NCBI GenBank assembly: GCA_032207245.1
Contig: CM063500.1
Span: 75,454,668-75,518,667 of the forward strand
Direction: 5' to 3'
DNA length: 64,000 nucleotides
From: Pardosa pseudoannulata
Taxonomy: Eukaryota; Arthropoda; Arachnida; Araneae; Lycosidae
The number at the start of each line of letters is the position of its first letter. Position 1 is the first letter of the stretch. Positions 11,880 to 24,068 of the stretch are shown here, one piece after another. Position numbers and translations under genes: made by a program. Under the pieces are notes generated by a model, which made no database searches, was not told where the DNA came from, and saw nothing but the letters and a program-made list of their open reading frames with translations.

Positions 11880-14120
11880 AGAGAGAATAATTTGGCTCGA
11901 ATCTATTTACTTTCGGCATTAATTTCTGAACTAACAGCTATTTTGGATAACGTATTGAGATTCGTATCTATTTACTTTTAGAATTAATTTCTGAATTACA
12001 CAGCTATTTCGGAGAGCTTATTAAGTTGACATAGTACCTTTCAAGTTGAATTGTATTCATTAAACACTATATATATATACATATTTTGATCAAGAATAAT
12101 ATTTTCCTTATAGCAAATAAAGATAAAATTTTTAGCATAAATTTTTAAAACCACATAACTATTCCACATAGCTTAATAACGGTATATAGTTCCTTTCGAG
12201 TTAAAATTCCTTAATTAAAACAGCATATTTTTGATTACGTATAAAAATAAATATTCTATTCTGTTTGAAATAAATATTTTTCCTTATCATAGTTAGGGAT
12301 AAAAATTTTAGAATTTATATCTAACCAAACAGATAAATACTCATAAAGTAGACTTATCCACTCAAAAAGTGGATATATATTTTAAAGTGCGTATAAAATA
12401 TCCTAATATGTTTAAAACAAATATTTTTCCTTATCTTAAATAGGGATAAAAAATTTTAGGTTTCATTTGAAGCAACACAGCTATTTCGGATGACTCGTAA
12501 TTTGAATATATAGTATCTTTCGAGTTAAAATGTCATAACTAAAACAGCATGTTTTTGATTACTTATAAAACAAAACATTATGTTTTGTTTAAATAAATAT
12601 ATCCCCTTATCATTAATAGGGATATAAATTTTAGCATTAATTTCTGACCACACAGCTATTTTGAATAACTGATAAAGTGGACATTGTATATTTCGAGTTA
12701 AAATGTCCTTATAAAATTGCATGTTTTTGATCACGTATAAAAAAAAATCCTGCTCTTTTTAAAATAAATATTTTTCCTTTGTTTAAACAGGGATAAAATG
12801 TTTAGCATTATTTTCTGACCACACAGCTATTTCGGATAACTCATAAAGCGGACATAATATCTTTCGAGTTAAAATGTATTAATTAGAACATGTTTTTGAT
12901 CACTTATAAAACAAAACATCCTGATCTGTTTAAAATAAATATTTTTCCTTATCATAAATAGGGCTAAAAGTTTTAGGATTAATTTCTGACCGCACGACCA
13001 ATTCGGATAACTCATAAGGGAACATAGTATCTTTGGAGTTCAAATTTCTTAATTAACTCACCATGTTTTTTATTACGTATAAAACAAAACATTCTGCTCT
13101 GTTTAAAATAAATATTTTTCCTTTAAATAAATTGGGATAAAAATTTAGCATTAATTTCTGACCACACGACTATTTGGGATAACTTATAAAGTGGACATAG
13201 TATCTTTTGAGTTAAAATGTCTTAATTAAGTTAGCATGTTTTTGATTACGTATAAAACAAAACATTCTCTTTTGTTTAAATAAATATTTTCCCTAAACAT
13301 TAATAGGGATAAAAATTTTAACTTTAATTTATGACCACACAGCTATTTCGTATAACTCATACAGTGGACATAGTATATTTCGAGTTAAAATGTCTTAATA
13401 AAACAGCATGTTTTTGATCACGTATAAAATAAAACATCCTGCTATCTTTAAAATAAATATATTTCCTTTGTTTAAACAGGGATAAAATGTTTAGCATTAT
13501 TTTCTGACCACACAGCTATTTCGGATAACTCATAAAGTAGACATTGTATCTTCTGAGTTAATGTCATTACTAAAACAGCATGTTTTTGATCACGTATAAA
13601 ACAAAACATCCTGCTCTCTTTAAAATAAATATTTTCGTTGTTATAAATAGGGATATAAATTTTAGCATTAATTTCTGACCACACAGCTATTTCGTATAAC
13701 TCATAAAGTGGACAAAGAATCTTTCGAGTTAAAATGTAATAATTAGAACAGCATGTTTTTGATCACGTATAAAACAAAACATTCTGCTCTATTGAAAATA
13801 AATATTTTTCCTTTTCAAAAATGAATATAAAAATTTCAGCATTAATTTTTGACACCATAATTGTTTTGGGTAACTCATAAAGTGAACATAGTACCTTTCG
13901 AGTCAAAATATCTTAATTAAAACAAAATATTTTTGCTAAGCATAAAAGAAAACTTTGTTTAAAATAAACTGTTTCTTTTATCATAAAAAAGGATAAAAAT
14001 TTTACCATTAATTTCTGAATTGTATAGCTTTTTCGAATAAAATATTAAGACTCGAATCTATTTACTTTTATGAACCTATTCTTGACCTACATATCTCTAC
14101 CGGATAACTTATTAAGTGGA
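11880..14120. repeat. Type C satellite array, ~172-bp period, about 12-13 monomers
   Basis: Monomer landmarks: gaccacacagctatttcgga, taactcataaagtggacata, gagttaaaatgtcttaatta, gcatgtttttgatcacgtat and ataaatagggataaaaattt. Starts of the gaccaca motif near 12646, 12817, 12988, 13160, 13333, 13506 and 13677 give spacings of 171, 171, 172, 173, 173 and 171 bp. Monomers at the two edges (before 12.4 kb and after 13.8 kb) are more diverged, as expected for an array homogenised from its centre. No homology to the A monomer that I can see. Confidence 0.85.
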
Positions 14121-14439
14121 TATATCAAGCTTAAATATTTTCCTTAAAACACCTTATTTTTAGCTATTCGTAGAAGGTTAAGTGAATTACTCGTTTTTCA
14201 TGTGTAGCCTATTTTTTTTTGCTATTTAAAAAGTATAATACTTAAAATGTCAAAACTAAATAATTTTTCCTAGGTAAGAAAATATTAAAGAAGTGGTACA
14301 TAATTAACTCTAAATGAAGCCAGAACCTTTTATCTTATGATGAATTGAAAACAGGATGTTATAATGAAGATTACATTTCAGAAGGTACTGTGTTCTATTA
14401 ACTGCCTTAAATTGTTACAATGCAGCGTAAACTTAAGGT
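14121..14439. other. Unassigned AT-rich spacer
   Basis: Transition between C and D arrays. No open frame, motif or repeat that I recognise. Confidence 0.5.
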
Positions 14440-15925
14440 GTTCAGGTCAAATTAACCCATGGTTTATTTCTTCTTGTTATTGAATTTCATTTATACTTTA
14501 TGGATATTAGTAAAGTAAATGTTTTAGTTATTATTTTGCATGTCCTTTTCTGTTTCTTTTGTAAATCATTACCATTATCTAACGCACTAGTTTTTATAAC
14601 CATAAAAGAAATCAATCGGCAAAGGCAGCTTTCTCGTAGCTGAAAGTTTGCGGGTTCAGGTCGAAACTAACAAATGGTTTATTTCTTCTTGTTACTGTAT
14701 TTCATTTATTAGTTCTGAATATTAGTAACGTAATTGTTTATTTAGTTATTATTTTGCATGTCCTTTTCTGTTTCTTTTTTAAATCATTGCCATTATCTAA
14801 CCCACTAGTTTTTATAACCATTAAAAAACTCAATCAACAAAAGTAGCGTTCTCGTAGCTGAAAGTTTGCCGTTTCAGGTCGAAATTAACCCATGGTTTAT
14901 TTCTTCTTGTTACTGTATTTCATTTATTAGTTCTGAATATTAGTAACGTAATTGTTTATTTAGGTATTATTTTGTATGTCCTTTTCTGTTTCTTTTGTAA
15001 ATCATTACCATTATCTAACGCACTAGTTTTTATAACCATAAAAGCAGGGGCGTAGCCAGAAATTACTTTCGGATGGGGACATTGTTTTTTTGTGAAGGAC
15101 ACTTCAATAAAACTACAGGTTTTTTATGTATGTATACTTCTGATGAGTATCATAATACAATGGGAATTTAAAATATCAAAAATATTAAAAATTAATATAA
15201 TGAAAAAATTTATAGCCTTGAATGAGTAATATAGTAACTACACAATGAATTAACAGTAAAATTAACATTGAAAATATATAAACTATACATGGTAATAAAT
15301 TCTAAATTTTTAAACAGAAGTATAACTAAAAAAAAGAAAAAGAATAATTTCGAAAGAAAATGAAAATGTTCAAATTTTTACTTTATATTTTAAAATATGC
15401 TTTTTTTTAAATTTTTGCCAAAAAATTTTCACAATTTCTTCCAATTGTGAAACATTATTGTGATGAGTTACCAAAAGTGCTAGTCAATCTGTTCTTACGT
15501 GTCGAATCCAAATTGGACCTACTCCTTAAATCAATGTCACTGCTCTAAGCCCACTTTTGTCTATGCACAACTAGGCAGATGAAACACACACATGGTCCAT
15601 TTTCTTTCCACAAAACGGCACTTTAGAATTTCGCAGGGGCACCAGTCTCCTAAATCCCTCCCCTTGCCTACGGCCCTGCATAAAAGAGCTCAATCGGCAA
15701 AAATAGCGTTCTTGTTGCTGAAAGTTTGCCCTTTCAGGTCGAAGCCATGGTTTATTTCTTCTTGTTATTGTATTTCATTTATTCGTTTTGAATATCAGTA
15801 ACGCAATTATATATTTAGTTATTATTTTGCATATCCTTTTCTATTTCTTTTGTAAATAATTACCATTATCTAACGCACTAGTTTTTATAACCATAAAAGA
15901 GCTCAATCGGCAAAAGTAGCGTTCC
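14440..15925. repeat. Type D tandem repeat, 4 units of 214-218 bp, interrupted by a hAT MITE
   Basis: Unit landmarks: ttcaggtcgaaa.taaccca, tggtttatttcttcttgtta, tgtccttttctgtttctttt, cattatctaacgcactagtt and caatcggcaaaagtagcgtt. Unit starts at 14440, 14654, 14871 and 15731. The last interval becomes 218 bp once the 634-bp insertion plus its 8-bp duplication is subtracted, confirming both the period and the insertion borders. Confidence 0.85.
15037..15686. mobile_element. Non-autonomous hAT-like MITE (634 bp) with 8-bp TSD
   Basis: Element 15045-15678. Left terminus caggggcgtagcca; right terminus reads cagggccgtaggca on the other strand, an imperfect ~14-bp terminal inverted repeat with the CAGGG start typical of hAT elements. 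It is flanked on both sides by the same 8 bp, cataaaag (15037-15044 and 15679-15686), the target duplication length of the hAT superfamily. The interior is AT-rich with no transposase-like frame. It interrupts the third D unit, so it arrived after D amplification. Confidence 0.85.
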
Positions 15926-16505
15926 CTGCTTCTAAATTACGGGGACCCAGAGAGGGTTTCACAGCCTTGTTAAGGATAATGTCTGATTGCCTACTGCGTT
16001 GGAAAAAAATAACCATAAAAGTATGGATTTAGCAAACAAATCTATACTTATAGAATCAATATTATGTAATTTATTCTTTCCCATCAGAAACAACTTGTAG
16101 TCTTCTAATACCATACAATATAGACATATTTACCGAATATTAATTACATATAATTATTTTTACATTCAATTGTCTTATTCAAGGCAACCCCACTCGTATA
16201 TTACACTAGTATTCAGTTTCTAATAAATAAGTTTCTGACACATACAATGTATGGGAAATTTTTATTTCAATTCCAGAAATGTATTTATAAAGAAACTTTA
16301 GTAATCAATCAGAATAAATAAATTACTTTGAAAAGAACAATTTCTATTTACGTAGACTTATGATTCCAGAAAGGGACTATAAGTCATAGGTACTAGAAAT
16401 TGGTGTACATAAGAGTATTTTCGCTATTTCATGTTCCCACAGAAAAGAAATATGTAACACACAAGAAAAAGAGCAGAAATGTTTTACTAAGCAATAACAA
16501 TTGAT
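15926..16505. other. Unassigned intergenic sequence
   Basis: A short GC-richer patch (about 15926-16005) abuts the last D unit; the rest is AT-rich. Nothing recognised on either strand. Confidence 0.45.
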
Positions 16506-16507
16506 TA

Positions 16508-16545
16508 ATACGAGGTGAATCCAGAAGATAAGTTTCCGGATGTTT
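16508..16545 (+). mobile_element. Possible mariner-like terminal fragment
   Basis: tacgaggtgaatccagaaga followed by taagtttccgg resembles the outer end of some mariner elements (TA, then CGAGGTG, then a GTAA.TTTCC-like motif). No matching opposite terminus or transposase frame nearby. Sequence memory only; weak. Confidence 0.3.
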
Positions 16546-17465
16546 TCCTCTTTAAAATAAACGTAATTAGCTGTGTCAATTGCGCGTGCGTAACATATCT
16601 ATGATGTATTAATCATATGCCAGCTGGACAATGACACATTCAAGGTAAGTTAAAATGCAAGGAATTTCCTTATGTAATTTTAAAGGATGATGAGTTAGAG
16701 TTATGTAACAAGAAGAAGTCTTCAGCAATTCACGAGTACTGTCGGGGAATGAACATCCAAATTTGACAATGAACATTGCATCAAAGCTCCATAAATTATT
16801 AGCATAAAAATGTGACACTATAGAGGCATTAGTTTGCGTATAAAGAAATGAGTGACATTAAAAATTCTTTAAATCTTACCTTTTAATTTCTTTACATTTT
16901 TTGCCAAATATTAAAAGGATTGTTAATTTTTTCAATTTTACATTTAAAGTAAAAATGCAAATGAATTCATTTGTTACCATTAAACAACCGAGTTTTATTT
17001 GAGGTTTATTTTCTGGTGTACAAAATAACCACAGGTGTATCCAACATCATAATGTGTATTTTATACAAAGAAAATAAGATTTAAAAGTAGCGGAAAAAAG
17101 GGCAAAGATATGAAAACTCCATTCTACAGGATAAGCTAAGTAAGTAAAACAAAAACCTTTGTTTGATTCAAGCCTCTCAACACAAATTCTTTTTACAAAA
17201 AAAATCCCAAAGTTAGTTAATTAGTTTTCTTTATGGTTGGTGTTAGAATGTAGAAATAAGAATTCCTTTCCCATTATAATTATGTTTACAGCGTCAAGCA
17301 TCTGAAAATGCTTTTATTTTCGTATTAAATAACGAGTAGTTGTAGTTCCGTTGACAAAATTTTAAAAGAAAGAAGCAGAATAAAAGGCTGGGTATGTTAG
17401 TGTCCCAGATGTACTTCTTTCTGTAGCTTCTGCTTAATTAAATGTTTGTATTCGGGAAAGATGAA
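16546..17465. other. Unassigned AT-rich sequence
   Basis: No gene, repeat or element end recognised. The 69-codon minus frame at 16609-16818 resembles nothing I know. Confidence 0.45.
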
Positions 17466-17469
17466 ATAT

Positions 17470-18022
17470 GCTGTTTTTTAACTGTGCTAATCTCTTGATA
17501 ATGCCAGGAGAGTCTGCTATTCAATTCTTCTGACATTAGAATGGTAACGAATGAATAACTTTCACTGTGTTTATGTTTTGCTAAAATTTTATTGGTATTT
17601 CCTGTTTATTTTTGGATACCATGTCTTAAGTAAATTTTGTAGTTTGAAAATGTTTATCATTTCCTTTAATAAACGTTTATACATTATTGCTTTAAGATAC
17701 TTTTACTTTAAGACATATACGGATGTCTAAGTTTAAGCCTAACTCGTGAAATTGGAAAACTTATGAGTAAATATTGATAAATTGTTTAAAGTCACTTCTC
17801 GCGAAATATAATGTGTTGCAATATAATGAATTGAGTAAAGTAAAACACGCGTAATCAAACACAAAAAAAAATTATATTACGCAACTATATACAACAAGAA
17901 ACAAGTAAATGACATTAAAAAATTTACAGTTCCAAAATACAAACAATAAAAATGCACAGCATTCCAACTGCTGTCTGGATGTGTTGTTCTTTTGATACGA
18001 CTACTAGAAAGTTCTTCTGGAT
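17470..18022. repeat. Repeat E, copy E1 (partial)
   Basis: Shares with E2 (18250-19040) and E3 (26112-26910) the run from ctaatctcttgataatgcca through agtctgctattcaattcttc, taactttc.ctgtgtttatg and acatatacggatgtctaag to the end near tgactaccagaaagttctt. Lacks the upstream part and the (TA)n(GT)n-Tc1 tail present in E2 and E3. Confidence 0.7.
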
Positions 18023-18249
18023 AAAGCCGAAACGAATCACAGTAATGTTGAATTGTTCTGTTCCGGATTCATCAGAACACTATGCATATGTAAGACAATT
18101 CAGTTTACGTTGATATATACAATATATTGTCACGTCAGAAAGCAATGAAACATTTTACAATTATTCCAATGATTGTCACCACTCCCATACTGATTTCCTT
18201 AAATATTCCTAACAAGAAAAACTATGATTTAAATTTTGAGCTTCAAAAG

Positions 18250-19037
18250 AAGAAAAAAACTTACAATTTCATGCGTATTGCAAGGGTGACAGTTTTTACT
18301 ATAATGTAGAAAATGATATATTTATATTTCATATGTAAAGATAAAAAATAAGCGCTGTTATATTTAGATGATTATCACATTATTTGTGGTTGAACTAGAA
18401 AACCTATTGGGAAAAAAAAAACTGGGCTAATCTCTTGATATTGCCAGGAAAGTCTGCTATTCAATTCTTCAACGAATGAATAACTTTCTCTGTGTTTATG
18501 TTTTGCTCAAATTTTGTTGGTATTTCCTGTTTATATTCGGATCCCACGTAATTTCATTGGGGTCTTAAGTAAATTTCGTAGTTTTAAAATATTTATAATT
18601 CCTTTTAACAAATGTTTATTTATTATTTGTGTTTAAGTACTTTTACTCTAACACATACGGATGTCTAACGTTAAGCCTAAGTCTTAAAATTCGAAAACAT
18701 ATGTGTAAATACTGGTAAAATTGTTTAAGGCACTTCTCGATAATGATGTATTAAAAGTGAAATATTATGTGTTGCAATATAGTGGAAAATACTCCTTTTC
18801 AAACATAAAAAACTTATATTACGCAGCTATATACAACACAAAAACAAGTAAATGACATTAAAAAAATTACAGATGTAAAACAAAAAACAGAAAAAAATGG
18901 ACAGCATTCCAGGTGCCGTGCGGACGTGTTCTCTTCATGTGACTACCAGAAAGTTCTTACAAAAACTGTGATTGAAACCATAGTTCATGACCCTCAAAAG
19001 TAATGAGGGCTATAACACTGTAATATAAAAAATAAAA

Positions 19038-19040
<3 letters not shown>
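18250..19040. repeat. Repeat E, copy E2
   Basis: Begins with ttacaatttcatgcgtattg and caagggtgac, collinear with E3, and runs through to cataacactgtaatataaaa at the start of a (TA)n(GT)n tract and a Tc1 end. E3 has the identical order (E, then (TA)n(GT)n, then Tc1 terminus), so this whole arrangement existed before the copy was made. Confidence 0.75.

Positions 19041-19120
<80 letters not shown>
19041..19120. repeat. (TA)n(GT)n microsatellite
   Basis: About 52 bp of alternating AT followed by about 28 bp of GT, lying between repeat E2 and the Tc1 terminus. Confidence 0.95.
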
Positions 19121-19122
<2 letters not shown>

Positions 19123-19130
19123 TATACATA

Positions 19131-20333
19131 CACTATCTACCAATAAGTATTTGGTCACCTGTGATAGAAAAGAAAAACTAACTTAATTCAAAATCAATAG
19201 TTGGTAGATGCTCCACGAGAGGCAATTACAGCTTGAACTCTCCGGGGTATACTTTCCACAAGTCTTTATTACACCTAGTGGTATTGTCTTCCACTCGGCT
19301 TGGAGTAGACATACAAGTTCCTTTACCGATTTTGGACGGGTAGTGCACCCCTTAATTCGAAGATCGAACTCGTCCCAGAGGCTTTCGATAGGGTTCAGGT
19401 CTGAGCTCTGGGAAGACCAGTCCACTCTATGAACTCCACTAGCACCATACCATGCTTTAGTTAACCTCGAAACATGACAACTGGCATTGTAGTCCTGAAA
19501 GTAACAGGGGTCCAACCCGTAAAACTGCCATAAAGTAAGAAGCACATTGTCATCCAAAATAGTACAGTAGGCATCGGCATTAAGCATACCATGAATGGGG
19601 ACCAAGGGTCCCAGTCCATACTAGGAGAAACACCCTCCGACCATAATTACACCTCCGCCGAACGTGACTGTTGGTACGATGCATTCTGGCAGGAGACGTT
19701 CCCCAGGCAGACGACAGACCAAGACCCTGTCATTCGAACGGTAAAGGGTGAATCTTAATTCGTCGCTCCAAAGAACCCGTTTCTACTTATCTAAAGTCCA
19801 ATTTCGATGTGTTTTGCACCACATTAATCGACTTTGTGATCAAAGGCTTAGGTGCAGCAGCACGACCATGAAAACTAAGTAGATGTGCTTTCTTACGGAT
19901 GGTATTCATTGAAACAATACTACCGGCTGCTTGTTGAATCTCCTCGCGAATGAGGGCCATCAGTTGGGTGCGGTTCTTTCGAATTTCTCTGGACAGCACT
20001 CTTTGGTGTATATCTCCCAGTTTCGTTGGTCTGCCGACTTGGGGCACATTTCGACAATCACCGCTCACCTTCCACTTCTTAATCACATAGGCCACTGTCA
20101 ATTTTGGGTACTTCAGATCGCCAGATATATCCCTTAAGGATCGGCCACATTTGTGATACCCGATAATTGTACCTTTCTCGAAATCAGAGAGCTCCGAACT
20201 GCGCGGCATCTTGCATGCGACTAATGCCGATGATGTTACCTATACGATGTATACAGGCGGACGCCGTGACGTACCTCAGGACCACACATATCGTCATTTG
20301 CATAGGTGTCCAAATACTTATTGGTAGATAGTG
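19131..20333 (-). mobile_element. Tc1/mariner element, near full length (1203 bp)
   Basis: Terminal inverted repeats begin cactatctaccaataagta on both ends (19131 inward and 20333 inward), each flanked by a TA dinucleotide (19129-19130 and 20334-20335), the standard Tc1 target duplication. The length and a single internal transposase on the minus strand match the family. It lies at the end of a (TA)n(GT)n microsatellite. Related copies: a second element at 42723-43871 and an isolated terminus at 27036-27084. Confidence 0.9.
19183..20209 (-). pseudogene. Tc1 transposase, broken
   Basis: Encodes a cut-and-paste DNA transposase of the Tc1 type, now inactive. The N-terminal part (20209-19787) begins MPRSSELSDFEKG and carries the helix-turn-helix DNA-binding region (GYHKCGRSLRDIS and VAYVIKKWK) and a GRPTKL linker. 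The middle (about 19786-19606) still shows WSDE with the first catalytic Asp and VTFGGGVIMVGG, but in a different frame. The C-terminal part (19605-19183) has QDYNASCH with the second Asp and SSDLNPIESLW with the catalytic Glu, 35 residues between them by my count, close to the DD34E spacing. At least two frame changes and an in-frame stop separate the parts. Confidence 0.85.
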
Positions 20334-20335
20334 TA

Positions 20336-20784
20336 TATATCTGTGTACTATGTAGTCTATATTCTTAAATATAAGAAAAAAATCGGACGAACTAGTGTTA
20401 AGATATTTATCCTTGTCTAGTGACTAAACAACAAATATTAAGTTCTTTATAAATATTTCATCGATTAAAAAATAAATGTATAATATGAATTGTTAGACTT
20501 CATCTAAATATTAGAAAAATAAGAAAGGTTATTGATTGAAAATCCTTTATTCTTATATGCTTAAAATGGGACTCAAAAAGATTTAGTTTACAAATGTTTA
20601 TGACTTTGGAGTTTCTGACATAAAGAAAATGTTGAGAACAATTTTATGACATGAATACCTTTTTGGAAAGAAAACTCTAGAATAATGTTTTGTGAGATGC
20701 GTGTCACATATTATTGAAACACCGAAAGTGTATAGACATCATCATAAAGTTATTTTTTCGGTAAATTTATAAGCCTGTGGGAAG
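20336..20784. other. Unassigned AT-rich sequence
   Basis: Lies between the Tc1 element and R1 copy 3. No frame or repeat recognised. Confidence 0.45.
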
Positions 20785-21085
20785 AAGGTATTTTATCATG
20801 TGACAAGTTAAGGAAGAGCATGTCAGCTTGATACCAAATGAACCGAAAGTTGAGGTAAAAGAGGAAGAACATCTTCAAAGGATAATGTTCGAAAGAAATT
20901 TATGGTAGTTCCAGCCCAGGATTGCTATTCTTCGGGTAATGTTGGAAGATAAAGTGTCGAATTCCGCCCGATTTCGCGATAATGAAAGGTTAAAGAATAG
21001 GGAAATGAAATATAGCGAGTGTCGAGAATCTTTACTCTTGTGTTTTATGGGTAAATCCCTGTACAATACTGAAGAAGAAATGGGA
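20785..21085. repeat. R1 dispersed repeat, copy 3 (partial, outside the satellite)
   Basis: Matches the central and right part of R1 at 1-490 and 1228-1708: catgtgacaagttaaggaag, gataatgaaaggttaaagaa and tgttttatgggtaaa. In the + frame it reads VSNSARFRDNERLKN then EMKYSECRESLL, with a stop upstream. This copy has no A monomers next to it, which shows that R1 is an independent element and not a satellite component. Confidence 0.65.
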
Positions 21086-21323
21086 TAGTGGCATAAATAA
21101 CGAAATGATTTTGATGGTTATGGTATTCTGTTTTTAGAATGGTTCAGTCTTACCGAAAGAGGAAAATTTGGTTTGTATATAATATTTTGGATTTAGATTT
21201 ACCTGCAGCAAAAATCACATTTACAATTAAGTATTTTACATATGGTAAGTTTATATATTTTATAGATTTGTTTTACTAGTGTATACAATTTATGCATTTG
21301 AATTATTAAAATGATCAATACGA

Positions 21324-22114
21324 CCCTTTGACAGTTTCATTTTTTTTCCAGAATTCGGTCAAAAAATGTCACATTTTTTTATTGCATTTTTTTGTTCATT
21401 TTATATTTTTAAGTAAAGATATGTTATTAAAATTAACGTTTCTAATATTTTTAAGCATTTATAACAACTTTTTTTCTTTCTATGAAAGCATCATAGAACT
21501 GAAGTTTACCTTTAGTCTCATCGATATCCAAGTTAATTTTTGGAATTCCAGTGAAAGCAAATCTATAAGGCGTATCCGAAGGATTTTCACAATTAATTTC
21601 AAAAAATTGTCTTGCTCGACTGACTCCATCTGTACTACTATCAGAGTCAAAACTATCCAGATCATCTAGTAAACTTTCGCTACTATCCTTTACAGATAAT
21701 TCGGTTTCTGATCACAGATCGAATCACAAGGAATTAGATCCATACGCTCTGATTTATCCATTATTTAAATGTAAAAATATAATATTCAACTCTTACATCA
21801 ATAAAATTATCAGACTGTTTGTAAAACATTACCAGAAAGCTATACACTGAAAGATAACAATTCGTCTTCTGATACAAAACATGCGAAAAAAACCCGCGCT
21901 TTTGAACCAATCAGAGTAGAAAATACAATAAACTGCAAACTATCATTTACTGGACGAATAAATTACTATACGAATAATTTGTTACTAAATTGGAAAAAAT
22001 ACGGCCGAAACAGTGCAAGCGAAATAGTAATCAGATTGCCCTTACGCTTCACGGGCAAATCAGTAAAGGGCCGAAGTCTGTGCCCGTACGGCGTACGGGC
22101 AAAACAGGGAAGGG
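21324..22114 (-). mobile_element. Deleted piggyBac-like element (about 791 bp) between 19-bp direct repeats
   Basis: The right terminus on the minus strand starts ttaatcccttccctg, followed by a near-perfect palindrome gcccgtacgccgtacgggc typical of piggyBac subterminal regions. The left end starts ccctttgacag. The termini match only loosely (CCCTT). The flanks are attaaaatgatcaatacga (21305-21323) and attaaagtgatcaatacga (22115-22133), a 19-bp direct repeat with one mismatch that includes TTAA. The interior keeps the start of a transposase on the minus strand. The central and C-terminal parts of the gene are missing. Confidence 0.6.
21451..21761 (-). pseudogene. piggyBac-type transposase, N-terminal remnant
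   Basis: Starts at an ATG at 21761 with MDKSERMDLI, then changes frame; the next frame reads an acidic, Ser-rich stretch (DDLDSFDSDSSTDG), then PYRFAFTGIPKINLDI and LQFYDAFIE before a stop at 21451. An acidic N-terminus followed by F.FTG.PGIN and a nearby FYDLF-like segment is the usual start of piggyBac transposases. The DDD catalytic core and the C-terminal finger are absent. Identification is from motif memory; a profile search would settle it. Confidence 0.55.
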
Positions 22115-22133
22115 ATTAAAGTGATCAATACGA

Positions 22134-22540
22134 AGAACGAATATCTTAGATTAAGTTAAAAATCTTTTTATTTAGTAGAAATGATAATATAAATTAAGTT
22201 ATCTAAGATTTTTGCTCTTCCTTTAATATATTTAATCAGAGATAGACTTGATGTATATTTAAATATAATGTGCTTCACGTTAAAATGTTCTTATATATTT
22301 TATATATAGAAAATGTGGGAATCCACAGAAAGGATCAAGTGACGAATGAGCATCCATGCACCAGTTGGAGAGAGAAATAAAGCCCACCCAAAAGCGCTTG
22401 GAGGCAAATGGCTATAAAAGATGGAAACTAACTCCGTTGGTCAAATTTGACAACAGCAAGAGATGCCGATGCCGATTGAAAGGTGTGGAATGAGGCCATT
22501 ACTGCCTACCAGGCTTAACTAGTGGGAAAGCAAGGGAGGG
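22134..22540. other. Unassigned; includes a GC-richer patch 22310-22540
   Basis: AT-rich at first, then a patch of mixed composition with no open frame. The patch may be the tail of a transposable element but I cannot name it. Confidence 0.4.
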
Positions 22541-22639
22541 CAATATATATATATGATACAAAATGTTTTTTATTAAAAATCCAGAAATCATATTGAAATT
22601 CTATATTAAAATTATTATAATGTATCTGGAAATCTTTCA

Positions 22640-22730
22640 CTTTCAAAGTGTCTGGCACGCAGTGGTCAGGATAAGTCCCAGGGTCGAATCCGCTTACAGG
22701 CGATATGGGAGTACCTGTGGTGGCGTCAAG
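22640..22730 (+). repeat. Possible tRNA-derived retroposon fragment
   Basis: tggcacgcagtgg resembles a tRNA A box and gggtcgaatcc about 28 bp later resembles a B box, both on the + strand. Spacing is short for a true tRNA and no cloverleaf is evident, so a degenerate tRNA-derived SINE is the best guess. Confidence 0.35.
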
Positions 22731-22859
22731 TATTTTTAAAAATTTTTCCTTACTTCTCCATCAAAATGGTCCAATTTATAATTTATTTAAAAACATTTTT
22801 CAATTTTTGGATTTACAGGACAACTTTAAAACAGAACAATGTCTGTCGGGTCGTCTAAT

Positions 22860-23143
<284 letters not shown>

Positions 23144-24068
23144 CAGGGGTCGGCAACCTGTTTGTCCTTAAGGGCGCAATACTAAATTTGAAAATCACCG
23201 AGGGCTCATATTTTACAGATAATCAACAGGTATAAATAGGCATAAAAAACAGATTTTTTATAACTTTATTTTGTTGGTGTCATATATAATTATACATATA
23301 ATTCAGTGTGAAACTTGGGTGTTCATATTTTCAGCTAATTTCTTATAATTGGGGATATATTTAGAGTTCCGGGTCCTTAAACAATTATCTAAATGTGAGT
23401 CATTAAGCTTTGTTCAGTATTTTGATTTTAAATATTTCATATTTGAGAACAAAGACTAGCAATTGTATGTTGTTGCACAATATGAATAAATATTTAGAGC
23501 GTATTTCCTTAAAATAGGATACTTATTTTCATTACTTTGCTGGTTAGTTATTGAAGATTTTAAAGAAATTTTTTTTCTTCTAATTTCAGAGTTCATTGGA
23601 TAGTCACTAACAAAATTGGTATGAACGGTCTTAAAATGTCGTTCAATATTACTTTTCTTGGGAATCGCAGCACTATTATTACACAACAAACAAATGCACT
23701 TCCCTTTGTAATCAACGAAACAATATAGATGTTCCCATTCATCGTTAAAATAATATGTTCTTTTTCTTTTACATTTATCCATGAAGGGTTTTGAAAGAAA
23801 AGATTTATTTCGGATTACTTGGTAGTTTTAAATGCACGGTCTACGCGTGGTCTATTCGAAATACGATCACACACTAACAAAAAATACGCAAATTAGATAC
23901 GCTCAAGGGTAGCAAACTGCTAATCTATGTACAATCCTAAACTCAACTGACTACTTGCTGTATATAGCCGTTTGACAAGAGTAAGTAAATCACTCTGGCT
24001 ATCATACATTTACATTAGTCCAGCGAGGGCGCATTAAAAATCGATCGGGGGCACCGCGTTGCCTACCC

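Noticed and set aside
19208..19432. 74-codon + frame over the Tc1 element (also 19931-20137)
   Set aside because: Shadow frames on the strand opposite the decayed transposase.
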